In this document: positions 1 through 10,439 of the stretch, piece by piece | Layout: every line of letters begins with the position of its first letter | How positions within the stretch are numbered: position 1 is the stretch's first letter | Origin: Macrobrachium rosenbergii | Lineage: Eukaryota; Arthropoda; Malacostraca; Decapoda; Palaemonidae | Assembly: GCF_040412425.1 (NCBI RefSeq) | Contig: NC_089749.1 | Span: 33,899,070 to 33,963,069 of the forward strand | Length of the DNA stretch: 64,000 nucleotides | Direction of reading: 5' to 3' | Made by a program: the position numbers and the translations under genes | The notes under the pieces: model-generated | What the model was told of the DNA's origin: nothing | Database searches by the model: none | The model's input: only the letters and a program-made list of their open reading frames with translations

Positions 1-2111
1 TTTCCTCAAATCCACTCCCCCTAATACTCTTTCCAAGGGCACCCATGTAGGATGAAAACCACCAACTCTAACAATGACATCCTTGAAAGATTCTGACTTT
101 TCCCACACTATGGTATATGCTTCCATTACAACTGCCAAGTCAAAAGTCACAACATTATACATCTGCCCTATCTCCCTTGATGCAGACTGAGACAGCCTCA
201 GAATGTGCTGGACAGTGGCATATTCTTTTATTGAAGCAAAGATGGGTGCAAGAAAGTCAACTGTTGATTGTTTGTTACTATCAGTTTGAGCTTCGGTTCC
301 AGTAAGGGAGACCCAGCCAGCCCATGAAGGCGTAATTTGTTGGCAACCATATTCCTGAAGTAGTGCTCTTGCAAACACCCAGAATATATCCGAAGACTTT
401 GCTGCAAGCTCTACTTGAGATTCAAGCACTTGGATGCACGATAGCATCAAGTTTGGTTCTGGCTTTTTACTTTTCAAAAAGCAGAGTTCCACATTGGTTT
501 GTGTCCCTGTGACAAAACGCTGCTTTGTCCTAGGCATGGTTTCCAGATTTTGTAATTTGGCACAATCATTGCTTGTTTCTTGTATGATAATACCATGGGT
601 ATTGTGGGTGGTTCCACTGCCGGAGGGAGTTTCCTCCAACAGATCAAAGTTGTCCCAACATAGGCGTGTGACTATGTTGGTGTCTGTGTCAATTGTGGGT
701 GGGATCAATGAGTTTCTCAAGTCAGTGCTTCTGCATATTGCACTTTCCAACTCAATCACTCTGGAGTATGATGCACAGTGACCAAAGCAACTGATCATGG
801 TGACTATGACTGCACTACCAGTAATATGTCACAAGGTCATGCTGAGGAGGAGGTGCTTTGGCATCATCCACTTTCCACCTGTTACTGCATAGCAAAGCTC
901 ATTTGCAAGTGACATAATTAACCTCTGCTTTCTAGCACTAGACCGTCCGGTAGACTTTTGTGACCTTTTCTTGCCAAGCAAGTGACTCATAAAATCTACA
1001 AGGCACAGTTTGTTTTTCAATAACACACTCGCAGAGGGGGGCCAGGGTATTTCTTGGGACTGTTTGTGAGCCATCATAATCGCTCCCCTTAAGATTAAGG
1101 CAGACTCTTCTAACCTTTTAGACTCAGAGGCAGCAATTTCAAAAGCAGACTAAATGGCCTGATCCTTCTTAACCCCTGGGGAATATACAAGCTCACTTTT
1201 GTAGTTTGGTTGCCAGAAGTGAATTTCATTACCAAAGCATTTGATCAACCTGGATTTCAGTTTGTAAGTTTTGTAGTCTGGATTGTAAAAATCTGCGTAA
1301 TGTTCAAGCATGAACTGAAGGTAGTGTTCTCGAAGCATTGTCATACGCTCAACATTTAAGTCCTTGATAATGCTTTTTTTCACATAGTTTGCAAGATGAG
1401 AAAAAGCTGCATCATGAGCAGCCTGCAGTTTCACATTTGACAGCTAGTCTTCACTTTTTCTGTGGGGACGACGATCATCACAGCGAGTCAAATCCTTCTG
1501 GCAGGATTCATGATAATAAGCCTCTTGAGCACACAAATCAGCATCCTGCAGTCTATAGAAGAGGTTCATGCGGTTTTTTTCCTCTACACCACGTTTAATA
1601 GACTTTTTGGCTGTCTTCATCATACATTTTACTAGGCACTCTTCTTGGCCACATTTTTTCTTCCTCCTACAAAGGCGAATTACACATTCATCGTCAGGGA
1701 GAAGAGGGCGACCTACCTCTGCTTCTGCAGGTTTATGCCGTTTCGGTCTGGATGCTGTGCCTCTGGGTGTACATTCGTCTTTGACAGCCTCTGAATGCTT
1801 ACGTTTACAAAGTCTAGGGGCACTGATGAAATTCTTATAACACCACTGATGAATACCATGGCAATGTTTATTGAAAACTGTCGGAACACCAGCACAAATG
1901 TTATCTAGCCTATCATTGTCATTTTCCGCAGACTGTCGCAGCTGAACAGCATCTGTTGTTGTCTTAAAGCTAGTTTCAAACAATGGCCTGACTTTTTTGT
2001 CTGATACAAGAGAATAATGTATGATGCACACTAAGTCAGTTGATTTTCTTTCTGCCTTTTTAACTTTGACAGTCTAAGAGGCATTTCATCTGACGTTTTA
2101 TTCTTGGCCAT
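1..2111 (-). pseudogene. CXC-family transposon-like protein, copy A (runs off left edge)
   Basis: From an ATG at 2111 the minus strand encodes a basic, cysteine-rich N-terminus. After one frameshift between 2111 and 2031 a single frame stays open to base 1, interrupted only by three stops: TAG at 1444-1446, TAG at 1150-1152 and TGA at 829-831. The last 275 codons have no stop and leave the window. Visible motifs are YYHESC (second half of a C2HC-like finger, near 1500), a linker containing YKLKSRLIKCFG, a WPPSA start to the next domain, WDNFD followed by GSGTTH and GI (about 605-665), and a segment with FDLAV, YTIVWEK and VRVGGFHP (about 25-135). The order and the DN.D...G.GT.H motif match the protein at 19-21 kb in this window. 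From memory these resemble large uncharacterised metazoan proteins. The function is unknown; a nuclease or transposase role is inference only. Confidence 0.65.
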
Positions 2112-2112
2112 C

Positions 2113-2462
2113 ATCAAAGCAATTCATGCTAACCACCTGAAATTTAGAAATTACACGTTAGAAAGAGGACATCCAGCAGGTCATTTTGGTATGTAATTTG
2201 GGTTCCTGTTATAAGAATTGAAGAAGATATGGCTGTTTATATTTCTCCTAACCCTAAAATTTTGGCTCGAAACAAGCAGCGCACTCCAACTTTGACATGA
2301 GCTGGTACACTTACCCACTGATGATTCAACTGCAGACAAGCAGATTCATGAATGCTGATGTGTACCTATCTAAAAATCTAAAAATACTAGTCTTTGACTG
2401 GCCCATGCCTAAACTGTGAAAGAGAGTTACTTTATCCTTATCTATGGTACCCTCCGTGATAC
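2113..2462. other. unassigned spacer
   Basis: This is the region 5' to copy A on the minus strand. It is AT-rich, has no long frame and no recognised repeat. It could contain the promoter or terminal sequence of that element. I looked for the inverted end found at 18019 and did not see it here. Confidence 0.4.
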
Positions 2463-2888
2463 ATGGGTATTAATAAGACTCCAAGTCCCAACAACACGAC
2501 CCGATCTCAACTTCATACACTAACAGAAATTCCAAAAGAAAATCTTCGTGAAGATAAATGGAAAATTCTCCGAGAGAGGAAAAAAAGAAAGGCAAAAAAG
2601 ACAAGAAAAACTAAGAAATGTTTACCCAATAGCATAAGAAACATTTATTCCCAATAACCCAACAACTGCCAAGCAATTATCAACACAATAACCCTACTTT
2701 CCCAAAAATAATCAAAATACTAAAAAAAAAACAAAGTATCCTGCAATCCCCAATTAGTTCCTAATCGCTGATGTGAACTGCCAATCGCGAAAAATACACA
2801 AGTCGTGCCCCGAAACAAACTACCCCAGTCTACCCCCTACATACATAGAAAACGGGGCTTCAAAGAGAATCAGAAGGAAGCAGGATAC

Positions 2889-2920
2889 TCCAAGGCCATC
2901 TAGAGGAGAAGGCCAGGTCA
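2889..2920 (+). repeat. left TIR of P-like element
   Basis: A 32-bp sequence repeated perfectly in inverted orientation at 4920-4951. The flanking G-run (2923-2928) is also mirrored, with one extra base on the right. Confidence 0.9.
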
Positions 2921-4949
2921 GTGGGGGGTTGATGTCAGCGGAGTAGGTCTACTTGGTCGAAGCCCTCAGGCTAACAGGACAACTGACCATCTACACCCTC
3001 TCTCTCTGTTTCTTTTCCATGGCTTAATTAGTGCGTTGCAACTGTTTTTTTTTTTTTTTTTTTTAGTTTACCCTCCTCTTGAAGTTGATTTTTTAAAATC
3101 ATTATTGCTACTACAAAATCGTTCTTTTGCCACCTTGCTGCTTATGGTAATCATCTTTCTTAAACAGCTAAACTAACTGTGGTTTAGTTTGGACATAGTG
3201 AATAACCAGAATCATTCAAACATGATATTATTATAAAAGAAAGCCCATTAACAAAAATAATGCAAATTTCTAGCAATTTTAAACGAACTAACATGCAATT
3301 CTTTACACAATTACCCACACACACCTGATTTTACTGTGTATTTTCTTTACCTGAAGCATTTGACATTATTTGATTTTATTTTTGACTGTCAATGTTTGCA
3401 ATTTTTCGTTTTCCTTGGCTCATAAGCTTATTTTCAGAGAGGATATTGTTTTGTTTTGAACAGTAGTTTTTAGAAGGACATTAGTTGCTGCCCATGTTGT
3501 CATTTTCCCAATTTTTTCTGAATTATGACCAGCATCACATGAATCCATTGAAAGTAGTGCTTCATCATCAGCTAATTTGTTGTAAGTCAAGACATTCCCC
3601 ACAACTCTCTGATTAGCAATTTTGTGAAAAGACTCATTCTGGACTATTTTGTCAATCACTATGTAACTGTACATAACAATATTTGTGACTACAGGATTTG
3701 GTTGCATCAGGAAGCCTCTGCTGATACCATCAATATACTTGTAGTTTTCATGCACATCATTTTCAGTGTTGCAAGTTAGCATACCCTTACAACAATCAGT
3801 TCATTTTTTTGAAAACTGCATAACAACAATAGCCTGCTACACAAACTATTACTGGCAAGATATTCCTGCATTTTTCAAAATCTTCCTTTGATACAGTCAT
3901 GCCGAACCTATCGACCTCATCTGAATGTGATAATATATTTTCCAGTCCTTCCCAATTAGTCTGAAAATCCCTTAGTACAGTTTTCTTGTCATTAATTGTC
4001 AAATTCCTCTCCAACACTGGCATGATTCGAATCTTTTTTTTACACTCGAGTATCTGTCTAATAGAAATGTTGTAATTACCACCAGACAGCTGCCTATACT
4101 GACCAAATCTAGATTCTAATTTATCAGTTTGAAATTTGGCAGTAAGTATATACCTCATGTTTAGCTCTGATGTGCAATAACTAGCTATTTCTGTAATGGC
4201 ATGGGTGGTGTGCTTTAGAGCTGTGAAAGTTTCACGTGTGAGTTTTCCACGTATAGACTCCATTTTTTCCCATGCTTCTAACCAATTTCCAAAGTTATTA
4301 AGGAATTTTATTTTTTCATCAGTGGAAGTAGTTAGTGGAGTAGAATAAATGTTTTTTGTTCTGTCACCCTTCTTGGGTGTCTGCACATTCATTATTGTCC
4401 ACCATGTGTGAATAATCTTTATGTAGTCTGCAACAGTAGAATAGAATGTTGAGAAATGTTTCTTGCCCATACTCAAAAGTGCTTCCACAACGTATTTATT
4501 GAAAATCTGCATAGCTAACTTTACATTTTGCCTTTCCAAAACTGATAGCTTATATGAATGTTTCAGTAAATATTCTGCTTCATAGGTACACAGTTTTTGC
4601 AAAGTTTTGAAAGGAGCCAACTGAGTTTTGTGATTTTCATAATAAACTCCATCTGATGAAAATTCAGCATACCTCATAGTTTTTTCTACATCTCTTTGAT
4701 TTATCCAGTTAGGCTATTTCTGATGCATTTGAGTAAGTGAACAGAATCGAACATTATTGCTCAGTTCCAGGTGAGTATTATGGATCCATATACAGTAAAA
4801 TTTTCCGTAATAACAGGAGAAAACTGGAAAGAAATAGAGCGCGACCTCTTCATTCAAAGCGTAAACCAGCACTAGCTTAGCACTACCAAGGTCTCGTCAC
4901 ACCTCTTTCACCCCCCAATTGACCTGGCCTTCTCCTCTAGATGGCCTTG
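2891..4949 (-). mobile_element. P-superfamily DNA transposon, internally deleted
   Basis: A 32-bp perfect inverted repeat lies at 2889-2920 and 4920-4951, with the ends starting CAAGG. The 9-mer ggatactcc is present at both borders (2883-2891 and 4949-4957), so a 7- to 8-bp target duplication fits, as expected for the P superfamily. The exact cut is ambiguous by one base because the duplication overlaps the TIR ends. The interior carries the C-terminal half of a P transposase. The insertion sits in the leader of the retroelement: removing it rejoins a sequence resembling 25510-25590 of the 9-kb copy. About 2.06 kb, shorter than an intact P element because the N-terminal half of the gene is absent. 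Confidence 0.85.
3420..4677 (-). pseudogene. P-element transposase, C-terminal half
   Basis: P transposases cut and paste P elements in the nucleus. The 293-codon frame 4677-3796 contains the family's C-terminal block FQTDKLESRFGQYRQLSGG. Its D-x-x-E pair lies where the last catalytic acidic residue of P transposases is found. The frame then reads VAGYCCYAVFKK and hits a stop at 3796. Shifting one base at the A-run just before that stop restores reading into 3782-3420, with CCKGMLTC and IVMYSYIVIDKI, also typical of the family. The THAP DNA-binding domain, the coiled coil and the first catalytic aspartates are missing, because only about 240 bases of non-coding sequence lie between the start and the right TIR. 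The copy is therefore dead. The alternative, a THAP9-like host gene, is unlikely given the flanking TIRs. Confidence 0.85.
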
Positions 4950-4951
4950 GA
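4920..4951 (-). repeat. right TIR of P-like element
   Basis: Reverse complement of 2889-2920, followed by the duplicated gatactcc. Confidence 0.9.
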
Positions 4952-5425
4952 TACTCCCCCCACTAACTACGTCATGAATACGTCACTTCGCACATCAACC
5001 CCAGGTCACTTGCAATGTAATCAGAAAAAAACACTCACACACCCTTGAATTGGCTTATTCCCTTCTACGAAGCTAAACAATAAACCAACATAAAAAAACA
5101 CTCACATAAAAATATCCCCCTTCATCTTCAAAACCTTTTGTGCTGCAAAAATACCTTAAAACAATTCCCCAACCTGAAAAAAACAATCCAACGCTCTCAC
5201 GACACACAGACCCAATCACACCAGCACAGGCCATAAGCTGCTGACCATGAATCATCTGACTATTTTCGTTGAAAAGAAAAAACACCTTGGTCATCAACAG
5301 TACTACCAACCGAACGTCTCAAAGATTACTGGAACACGTCCTATTACAGCATAAAGTCCCCCTTACCAGTCCTTTCAGAAGCTGTTAAAGATCGTACGGT
5401 CAAGCTGCCATCACTATTATACCCT

Positions 5426-5547
5426 ATTATACAAGGTCAGATAGGGTCATAACCTTCTTCCACATCTCTTCTAAGATCAATGTTATAATCAACTTATATC
5501 TCAAAGACGTCATGGTAGCAATGGCTGACCTGCTCACTGGGCAAGCA

Positions 5548-5632
<85 letters not shown>

Positions 5633-6500
5633 CCCAAGTCACTTACTGAACTAAGGAGGAACAGCAGAAACATGTCTACAAAAATATAGTTTATTCAGTA
5701 GTCTAACATGGTAAACAGACTGGAATCAAAATAGGAATGAAATGGGAATATCTCCATCCCAGAATTGTTAACCCAATTAGCCATGTAAAAAATATAACAC
5801 AGTGGTATCAACGTCCACCAGCTGAGTCTTTACAACAAGAGAGTCAAAACAAGTCAAACACGACCGTAGTCATAATAAGTCACATTCCTCTCCATTAAAT
5901 TCATCTGAGGAAACAAAGGGAAAAATACAACTTTTAAAAAAATAGGCACAGAGATAAATAAATGTGGGATGTTTTCCCACATTACCATCCCAAAAGAAAT
6001 GCACATAATTAAACATGGTAAAATCAAAAATCAATAAAAATCAAGAGACATAGCAGATAAAAATAAATGGGGAAAAAGATATTCGAGCATGGTAACCAGT
6101 GCAAATAATCAGTACATGTTAAACAAAGTTATTAAAACCCATTCAGGTTTTTTTGTAAATAAAGTTTCAGCTCACCTCACAGGAAGCCACAGTCTTCTGG
6201 GAAAGTGGACCTAATGACAAGGGAATATAATCGTGAAATGTCTAACTTGTACTCAAATTGAATTATTCACACCTAGTATGACAAGCCCATGAAAGCTAAT
6301 GAACGCACACTTTACCAGAACTTGACGACTTTCGGTGACATAGCCAGCGCATCACCCAGGGCACGATGCCCCTTGTCTCCATGAGAAGCCAAACTGACGC
6401 CATGCCTTCGTCAGCAATGACTTGCTGAATACGTAGGCACATTTACCTTTGCCCAGAATAACTCCAAGAAAAATGCTTAGCTAAAAAACCAAATATAACA
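5426..6500 (-). repeat. 5' LTR of the truncated retroelement
   Basis: About 1.07 kb, close in length to the 3' LTR at 32183-33304. It contains a (TC)n tract on the plus strand, the segment with CCCATTTATT and GTGCCTATTTTT that is missing from the 5' LTR of the 9-kb copy, and an AATAAA-like site near the middle. The LTR start abuts the Penelope-like repeat that begins near 6500. Confidence 0.65.
5551..5628. repeat. (TC)n microsatellite
   Basis: Uninterrupted TC dinucleotide, 78 bases, inside the LTR. It corresponds to the GA tracts of the other LTRs at 24914 and 33062. Confidence 0.95.
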
Positions 6501-7440
6501 TTTAGGGCAGTGTAAACAGACTGGTATGTAAATACATCTTTATTTGTGCTGACATTTCAAGACAACTAGTCTCATTTCAAGGCTGCAATAAAAGAATACA
6601 GTGTTGGAGAAAATCTCTATCAAGGCGAGCTTTTGCGAGTCTTCTTCCAGCCTTTGCCAAACGGCGACATTCCTGTAGTAATGGAAGGCCATACTTCATT
6701 TCTTATTTATTCGTGGACATTAGTACAACCTTGCAGATGAACACCATGTCAGCCTGGAGTATCCTCTTTGCCGTCTTGTTTCTGCTGCGTGTTCGTCTGC
6801 AAGGTTGTACTAATGTCCACGAGTATATAAGAATGAAATATGGCCTTCCAGTACTACAGGGATGTCGCCGTTTGGAAAAGGCTGGAAGAAGACTTGCAAA
6901 AGCTCGCCTTGATAGAGATTTTCTCCAATACTGTACTCTTTTATTGCAGCCTTGAAAATGAGACTAGTTGTCTTGAAACGTCGGCACAAATAAAGATGTT
7001 TTTATGTACCAGTCTGTTTACACTGCCCTCAATTCTTGATATATCTGAATGATTTACTGTCCTGCCTGTATCCTTTATATTGGACCTTGATATTGGAAGC
7101 ACTCCCTTTTCCACCATGTGAGCCTGGGGTACCCTCTTCGCTGTCTTGTTTCTGTTGCGTGTTCGTCTGCAAGGTTGTACTAATTTCCATGCGTATATAA
7201 GAACGAAATATAGCCTTCCCTTACTACAGGAATGTCGCCGTTTGGAAAAAGCTGGAAGAAGACTTGCAAAAGCTCCCTTGATAGAGATTTTCTCCAATAC
7301 TGTATTCTTTTATTGCAGCCTTGAAAATGAGGTTAGTTGTCTTGAAACGTCGGCACAAATAAGGATGTTTTTATGTACCAGTCTGTTTACACTGCCCTCA
7401 ATTTTTTATATATCTGACTGATTTGCTTTCCTGCCTGTAT
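6500..7440 (+). mobile_element. Penelope-like terminal units: one inverted, two tandem
   Basis: A unit of about 330-360 bp occurs in direct orientation at roughly 6750-7117 and 7118-7440. A partial copy lies inverted at 6500-6712. Each unit contains the phrase GTTCGTCTGCAAGGTTGTAC, a frame with CRRLEKAGRRLAKARL and FLQYC (about 6865-6937), and ends with CTTGAAAATGAG, a short stem-loop and TTGAAACGTCGGC. The RLEKA..RLAKA..D.DFLQYC block resembles the N-terminus of Penelope-like element proteins, and tandem or inverted terminal repeats are characteristic of those elements. No RT core is present here. Confidence is moderate because the assignment rests on a short peptide and repeat arrangement. 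Confidence 0.5.
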
Positions 7441-7442
7441 CC

Positions 7443-7810
<368 letters not shown>

Positions 7811-7845
7811 TACTTATGCACAGAACAATTGTGTATGTGATAAAG

Positions 7846-7847
<2 letters not shown>

Positions 7848-7933
<86 letters not shown>

Positions 7934-7939
7934 TATATT

Positions 7940-8012
<73 letters not shown>
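7848..8012. repeat. (TA)n microsatellite with one interruption
   Basis: Two TA tracts separated by TTTATTATATTTATTA near 7929-7945. Confidence 0.95.
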
Positions 8013-8016
<4 letters not shown>

Positions 8017-8570
8017 ACTTAATCTGGCTAACTTTTTATTTCACTGACACTGTTTTCCTTTCTGGGGACCTCACTACAACTCTATCATTATATTCTGCAT
8101 GAAAAATAATTTTCTAAAAAAATCTGAATAAATGCATCTAAAGCAAGTAAGCTGTCTGCGATAGGTATTCTCGAGCTATTTCTACTAAAATTTTCAACGT
8201 TAGCGTACTTAGTTTTTGCTAGACAATAATTTTTTTAAGCATACGAGTTCCTCCAAGAAATCAGTGATGTATTTGTTCCAAAGCTTTTTTTTTTTACCGT
8301 GATCAAACTTAAGGATCATCCAAACCATTCACAGTTTGGCTGTATTGGCTAGAAATGTTCGTAATATGTACTTTACTCAAAGTTTAACTCATTAGCATGT
8401 AGAATATTTAGGTGCATTATTGACACAGTTACGTAAGAAAAACATTTGGGAAAAATCCGTTATGTCCAATCACAATGTTAAGTTAATTCAGAAAGTTAAC
8501 TGTGAGAAATCAAAAGTTTTGTGCATTTTACAGCCTTGAGAATATCTTGGTACCGCTAAGAATAGATGCT

Positions 8571-9420
8571 AGTGCTGTTTTCAATCTAGTAAATCATAAG
8601 GCGCTTATTTCTAAATTTCATGTCCTTGGAGTGGGTGGATATGTTTTAGAATTAATATTATAAGACTTCCTTACAAGTAGGCAGCAGCAAGTTACTGTTG
8701 ATTAATCTTTAGCTAACCAAGACCTATTGTGTCTGGTGTCCCACCCAGTAGTGTTCTTGGTCCTCTCTTATTTTTAGTGTGTACAAGTGATATCGCTGTT
8801 GGCCTGGAAAAAAAGGCTGTTCCATATGCCAGTGATGCAACCACTTGTGGGTGTTGTAAAGTTTCCTTTTATGGGAAATGAAGCTGCCCGTAGTCTCAGT
8901 TATGACATGGAGCAGATTAGTGACTGGTGTAGTCGGTGGGATATGAGGCTGAATTCCAGTAAAGCTGAAACATTGTTGATTAGCAGACCTCGTACTGATT
9001 TTCCACCCCATCCTCCTTTAAAGTGGATGGGCCTGCTGAATGAGTCTAAAGCTTAGACTAATTTTGAAAATCATCTAATGAAAGTGTCCACAAATGCTGC
9101 ATGGAAGTTAAGTATCATGTGTAAGGCCTCATATATTTTTAACATTGATAAAATCAACAAAGTCTGTTTTAGGCGTCAGACCTTCCGCTGCTAGAATACT
9201 GTTCCCTGGTGTGAAAGTCTGCTTCTGCTAGAAATTTATCTATTTTAGACAGAGTAGTTCGTGGTGGTAGTTTCCTGTTTACTAACACTAGAAGTTATGA
9301 CTTGGACCATAGATGGATGTTTTCTTGTTTGTCAGTTTTTCATAAGTTGTATCTTAAAAGAGAACCGCACATCACTAGGCTGTATTTTCTTTCATTGCTG
9401 ATGTCTCAATTTTCACAAGT
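8571..9420 (+). pseudogene. non-LTR retrotransposon reverse transcriptase relic (jockey/CR1-like)
   Basis: Piecing frames by eye gives the usual LINE RT order: a D..AFN.VNHKALISK block near 8570-8620, DFLTSRQQQVTV, a decayed GVPQGSVLGPLLFL equivalent (VSGVPPSSVLGPLLF near 8735-8775), then YASDATT in place of YADDTT, and DMEQISDWCSRWDMRLNSSK (8895-8960). The thumb-like region continues to about 9200. Several stops and frameshifts break it, and the catalytic first D of the YADD box reads S. No endonuclease domain or 5' part was seen. The clade is uncertain; jockey or CR1 fits the spacing best. Confidence 0.65.
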
Positions 9421-9424
9421 TAAG

Positions 9425-9680
9425 TATCTTAGTTTGACCAGACCACTGAGCTGATTAACAGCTCTCCTAGGGCTGGCCCGAAGGATTAGATTTATTTTAC
9501 GTGGCAAAGAACCAGCTGGTTACCTAGCAACGGGACCTACAGCTTACTGTGGAATCCGAACCACATTATGACGAGAAATGAATTTCTATCACCAGAAATA
9601 AATTCCTCTAATTCTTAATTGGCCGGTCGGAGAGTCGAATGCTGGGCCAACATCGTGCTAGCCACCCCTCCAATGAAAAA
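9425..9680 (-). mobile_element. tRNA-derived SINE
   Basis: On the minus strand the sequence starts with GTGGCTAGCACGATG and, about 20 bases on, CATTCGACTCTCC, which resembles a decayed B box. It continues through the body GGCCGGTCGG to the 3' part with GGGCTGGCCCGAAGGATT read on the plus strand. The 3' part recurs at 57218-57285, where it is followed by an (AAT)n tail in the same relative orientation. I remember this sequence as a frequent decapod repeat. Confidence 0.6.
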
Positions 9681-9685
9681 CTCTA

Positions 9686-10006
9686 AATTTTCACAGAATC
9701 ACATCTTCAGGGCTGCGCATAAAAATATAGATAAAATCACTTATAAGTACAATCTTAAAAATCATAAATAAATAACAAAGACTAAGAATGAAATTAAGAA
9801 AAAACTGCCCTAGAGGTGAGAGCGCAAGGATCGGTGGTGTTTTGTTGTCAATTAGTTCCTTGATGTCTCAACTCTAGGGCGGTTGTGTTTTTATTTATTT
9901 CATTCATACCCTTCATTATTTAATCATGTTCTTTTAAAGATTTTACTTATAAGTGTTTATTTATATGTTTTTGATGTGCAGCCCTGAAGATGCAATTCTG
10001 TGAAAA
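9686..10006. repeat. inverted repeat with about 130-bp arms
   Basis: Arms at 9686-9815 and 9867-10006 share ATTTTCACAGAAT, CATCTTCAGGGCTGC, ACTTATAAGT and GCCCTAGAG in mirrored order, with a spacer of about 50 bases. The outer end carries CCTGAAGATG...GAAAATAACGAAGCG. It is probably an inverted terminal piece of a retroelement rather than a TIR transposon, since there is no interior. Confidence 0.7.
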
Positions 10007-10439
10007 TAACGAAGCGTACAGAATGAAATAAATGACAACCTAGTCATATGTGGTTTTCATCAGTCTCCTTTCAATAGACTTAAGGATATAAAGAGATAAA
10101 TTAATCATCTTCTAGTTTCTACAAAAACTTGATATCTTATTTATTCAAGAACACAATATGAGAGGGGAAAGGAAATTTGAGAGCATACGAAGACTTTCTA
10201 AAATTTGGGTTATTTATACGCAGTCTCAAATAGAAATTGCTGCGTCCATAAATAGTTTATTTAATATGGATTTTTTGAAGGCAGAAAATTATATATATGG
10301 TTATATTGTGACTGTTCATTGCGCTACTCAAATTTTGATATCCAGTTACTTTCTGTTAGTGTCTATTCCCCTGCAGGAAGTAACAAAGAGATAGAGAAGG
10401 AGCAATTGTTTGAAAAAAATATGTGTTTTTCAGAAACAA

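Larger units (their letters stand above)
2463..6500 (-). mobile_element. 5' fragment of LTR retroelement (LTR plus leader), split by a P element
   Basis: Read on the minus strand, 6500 to 5426 matches by eye the LTRs of the element at 24.3-33.3 kb, including the TAGCTAAGCAT start region, a GA tract and the end GACCTTGTATAATA. A primer-binding-like TGATGGCAGC follows at 5404-5413, where the other copy has TGGTGGCAGC. From 5400 to 2463 the sequence follows that copy's leader up to where its gag begins, then the similarity stops. The leader is interrupted at 2891-4949 by the P-like element. No gag or pol remains, so this is a truncated relic. Boundaries are approximate. Confidence 0.75.

Noticed and set aside
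5427..5642. Arg-Glu and Leu-Ser repeat frames over TC/GA tracts (also 33 kb, 43 kb, 48.7 kb, 62 kb)
   Set aside because: Pure dinucleotide repeats; no domain in the flanking residues.
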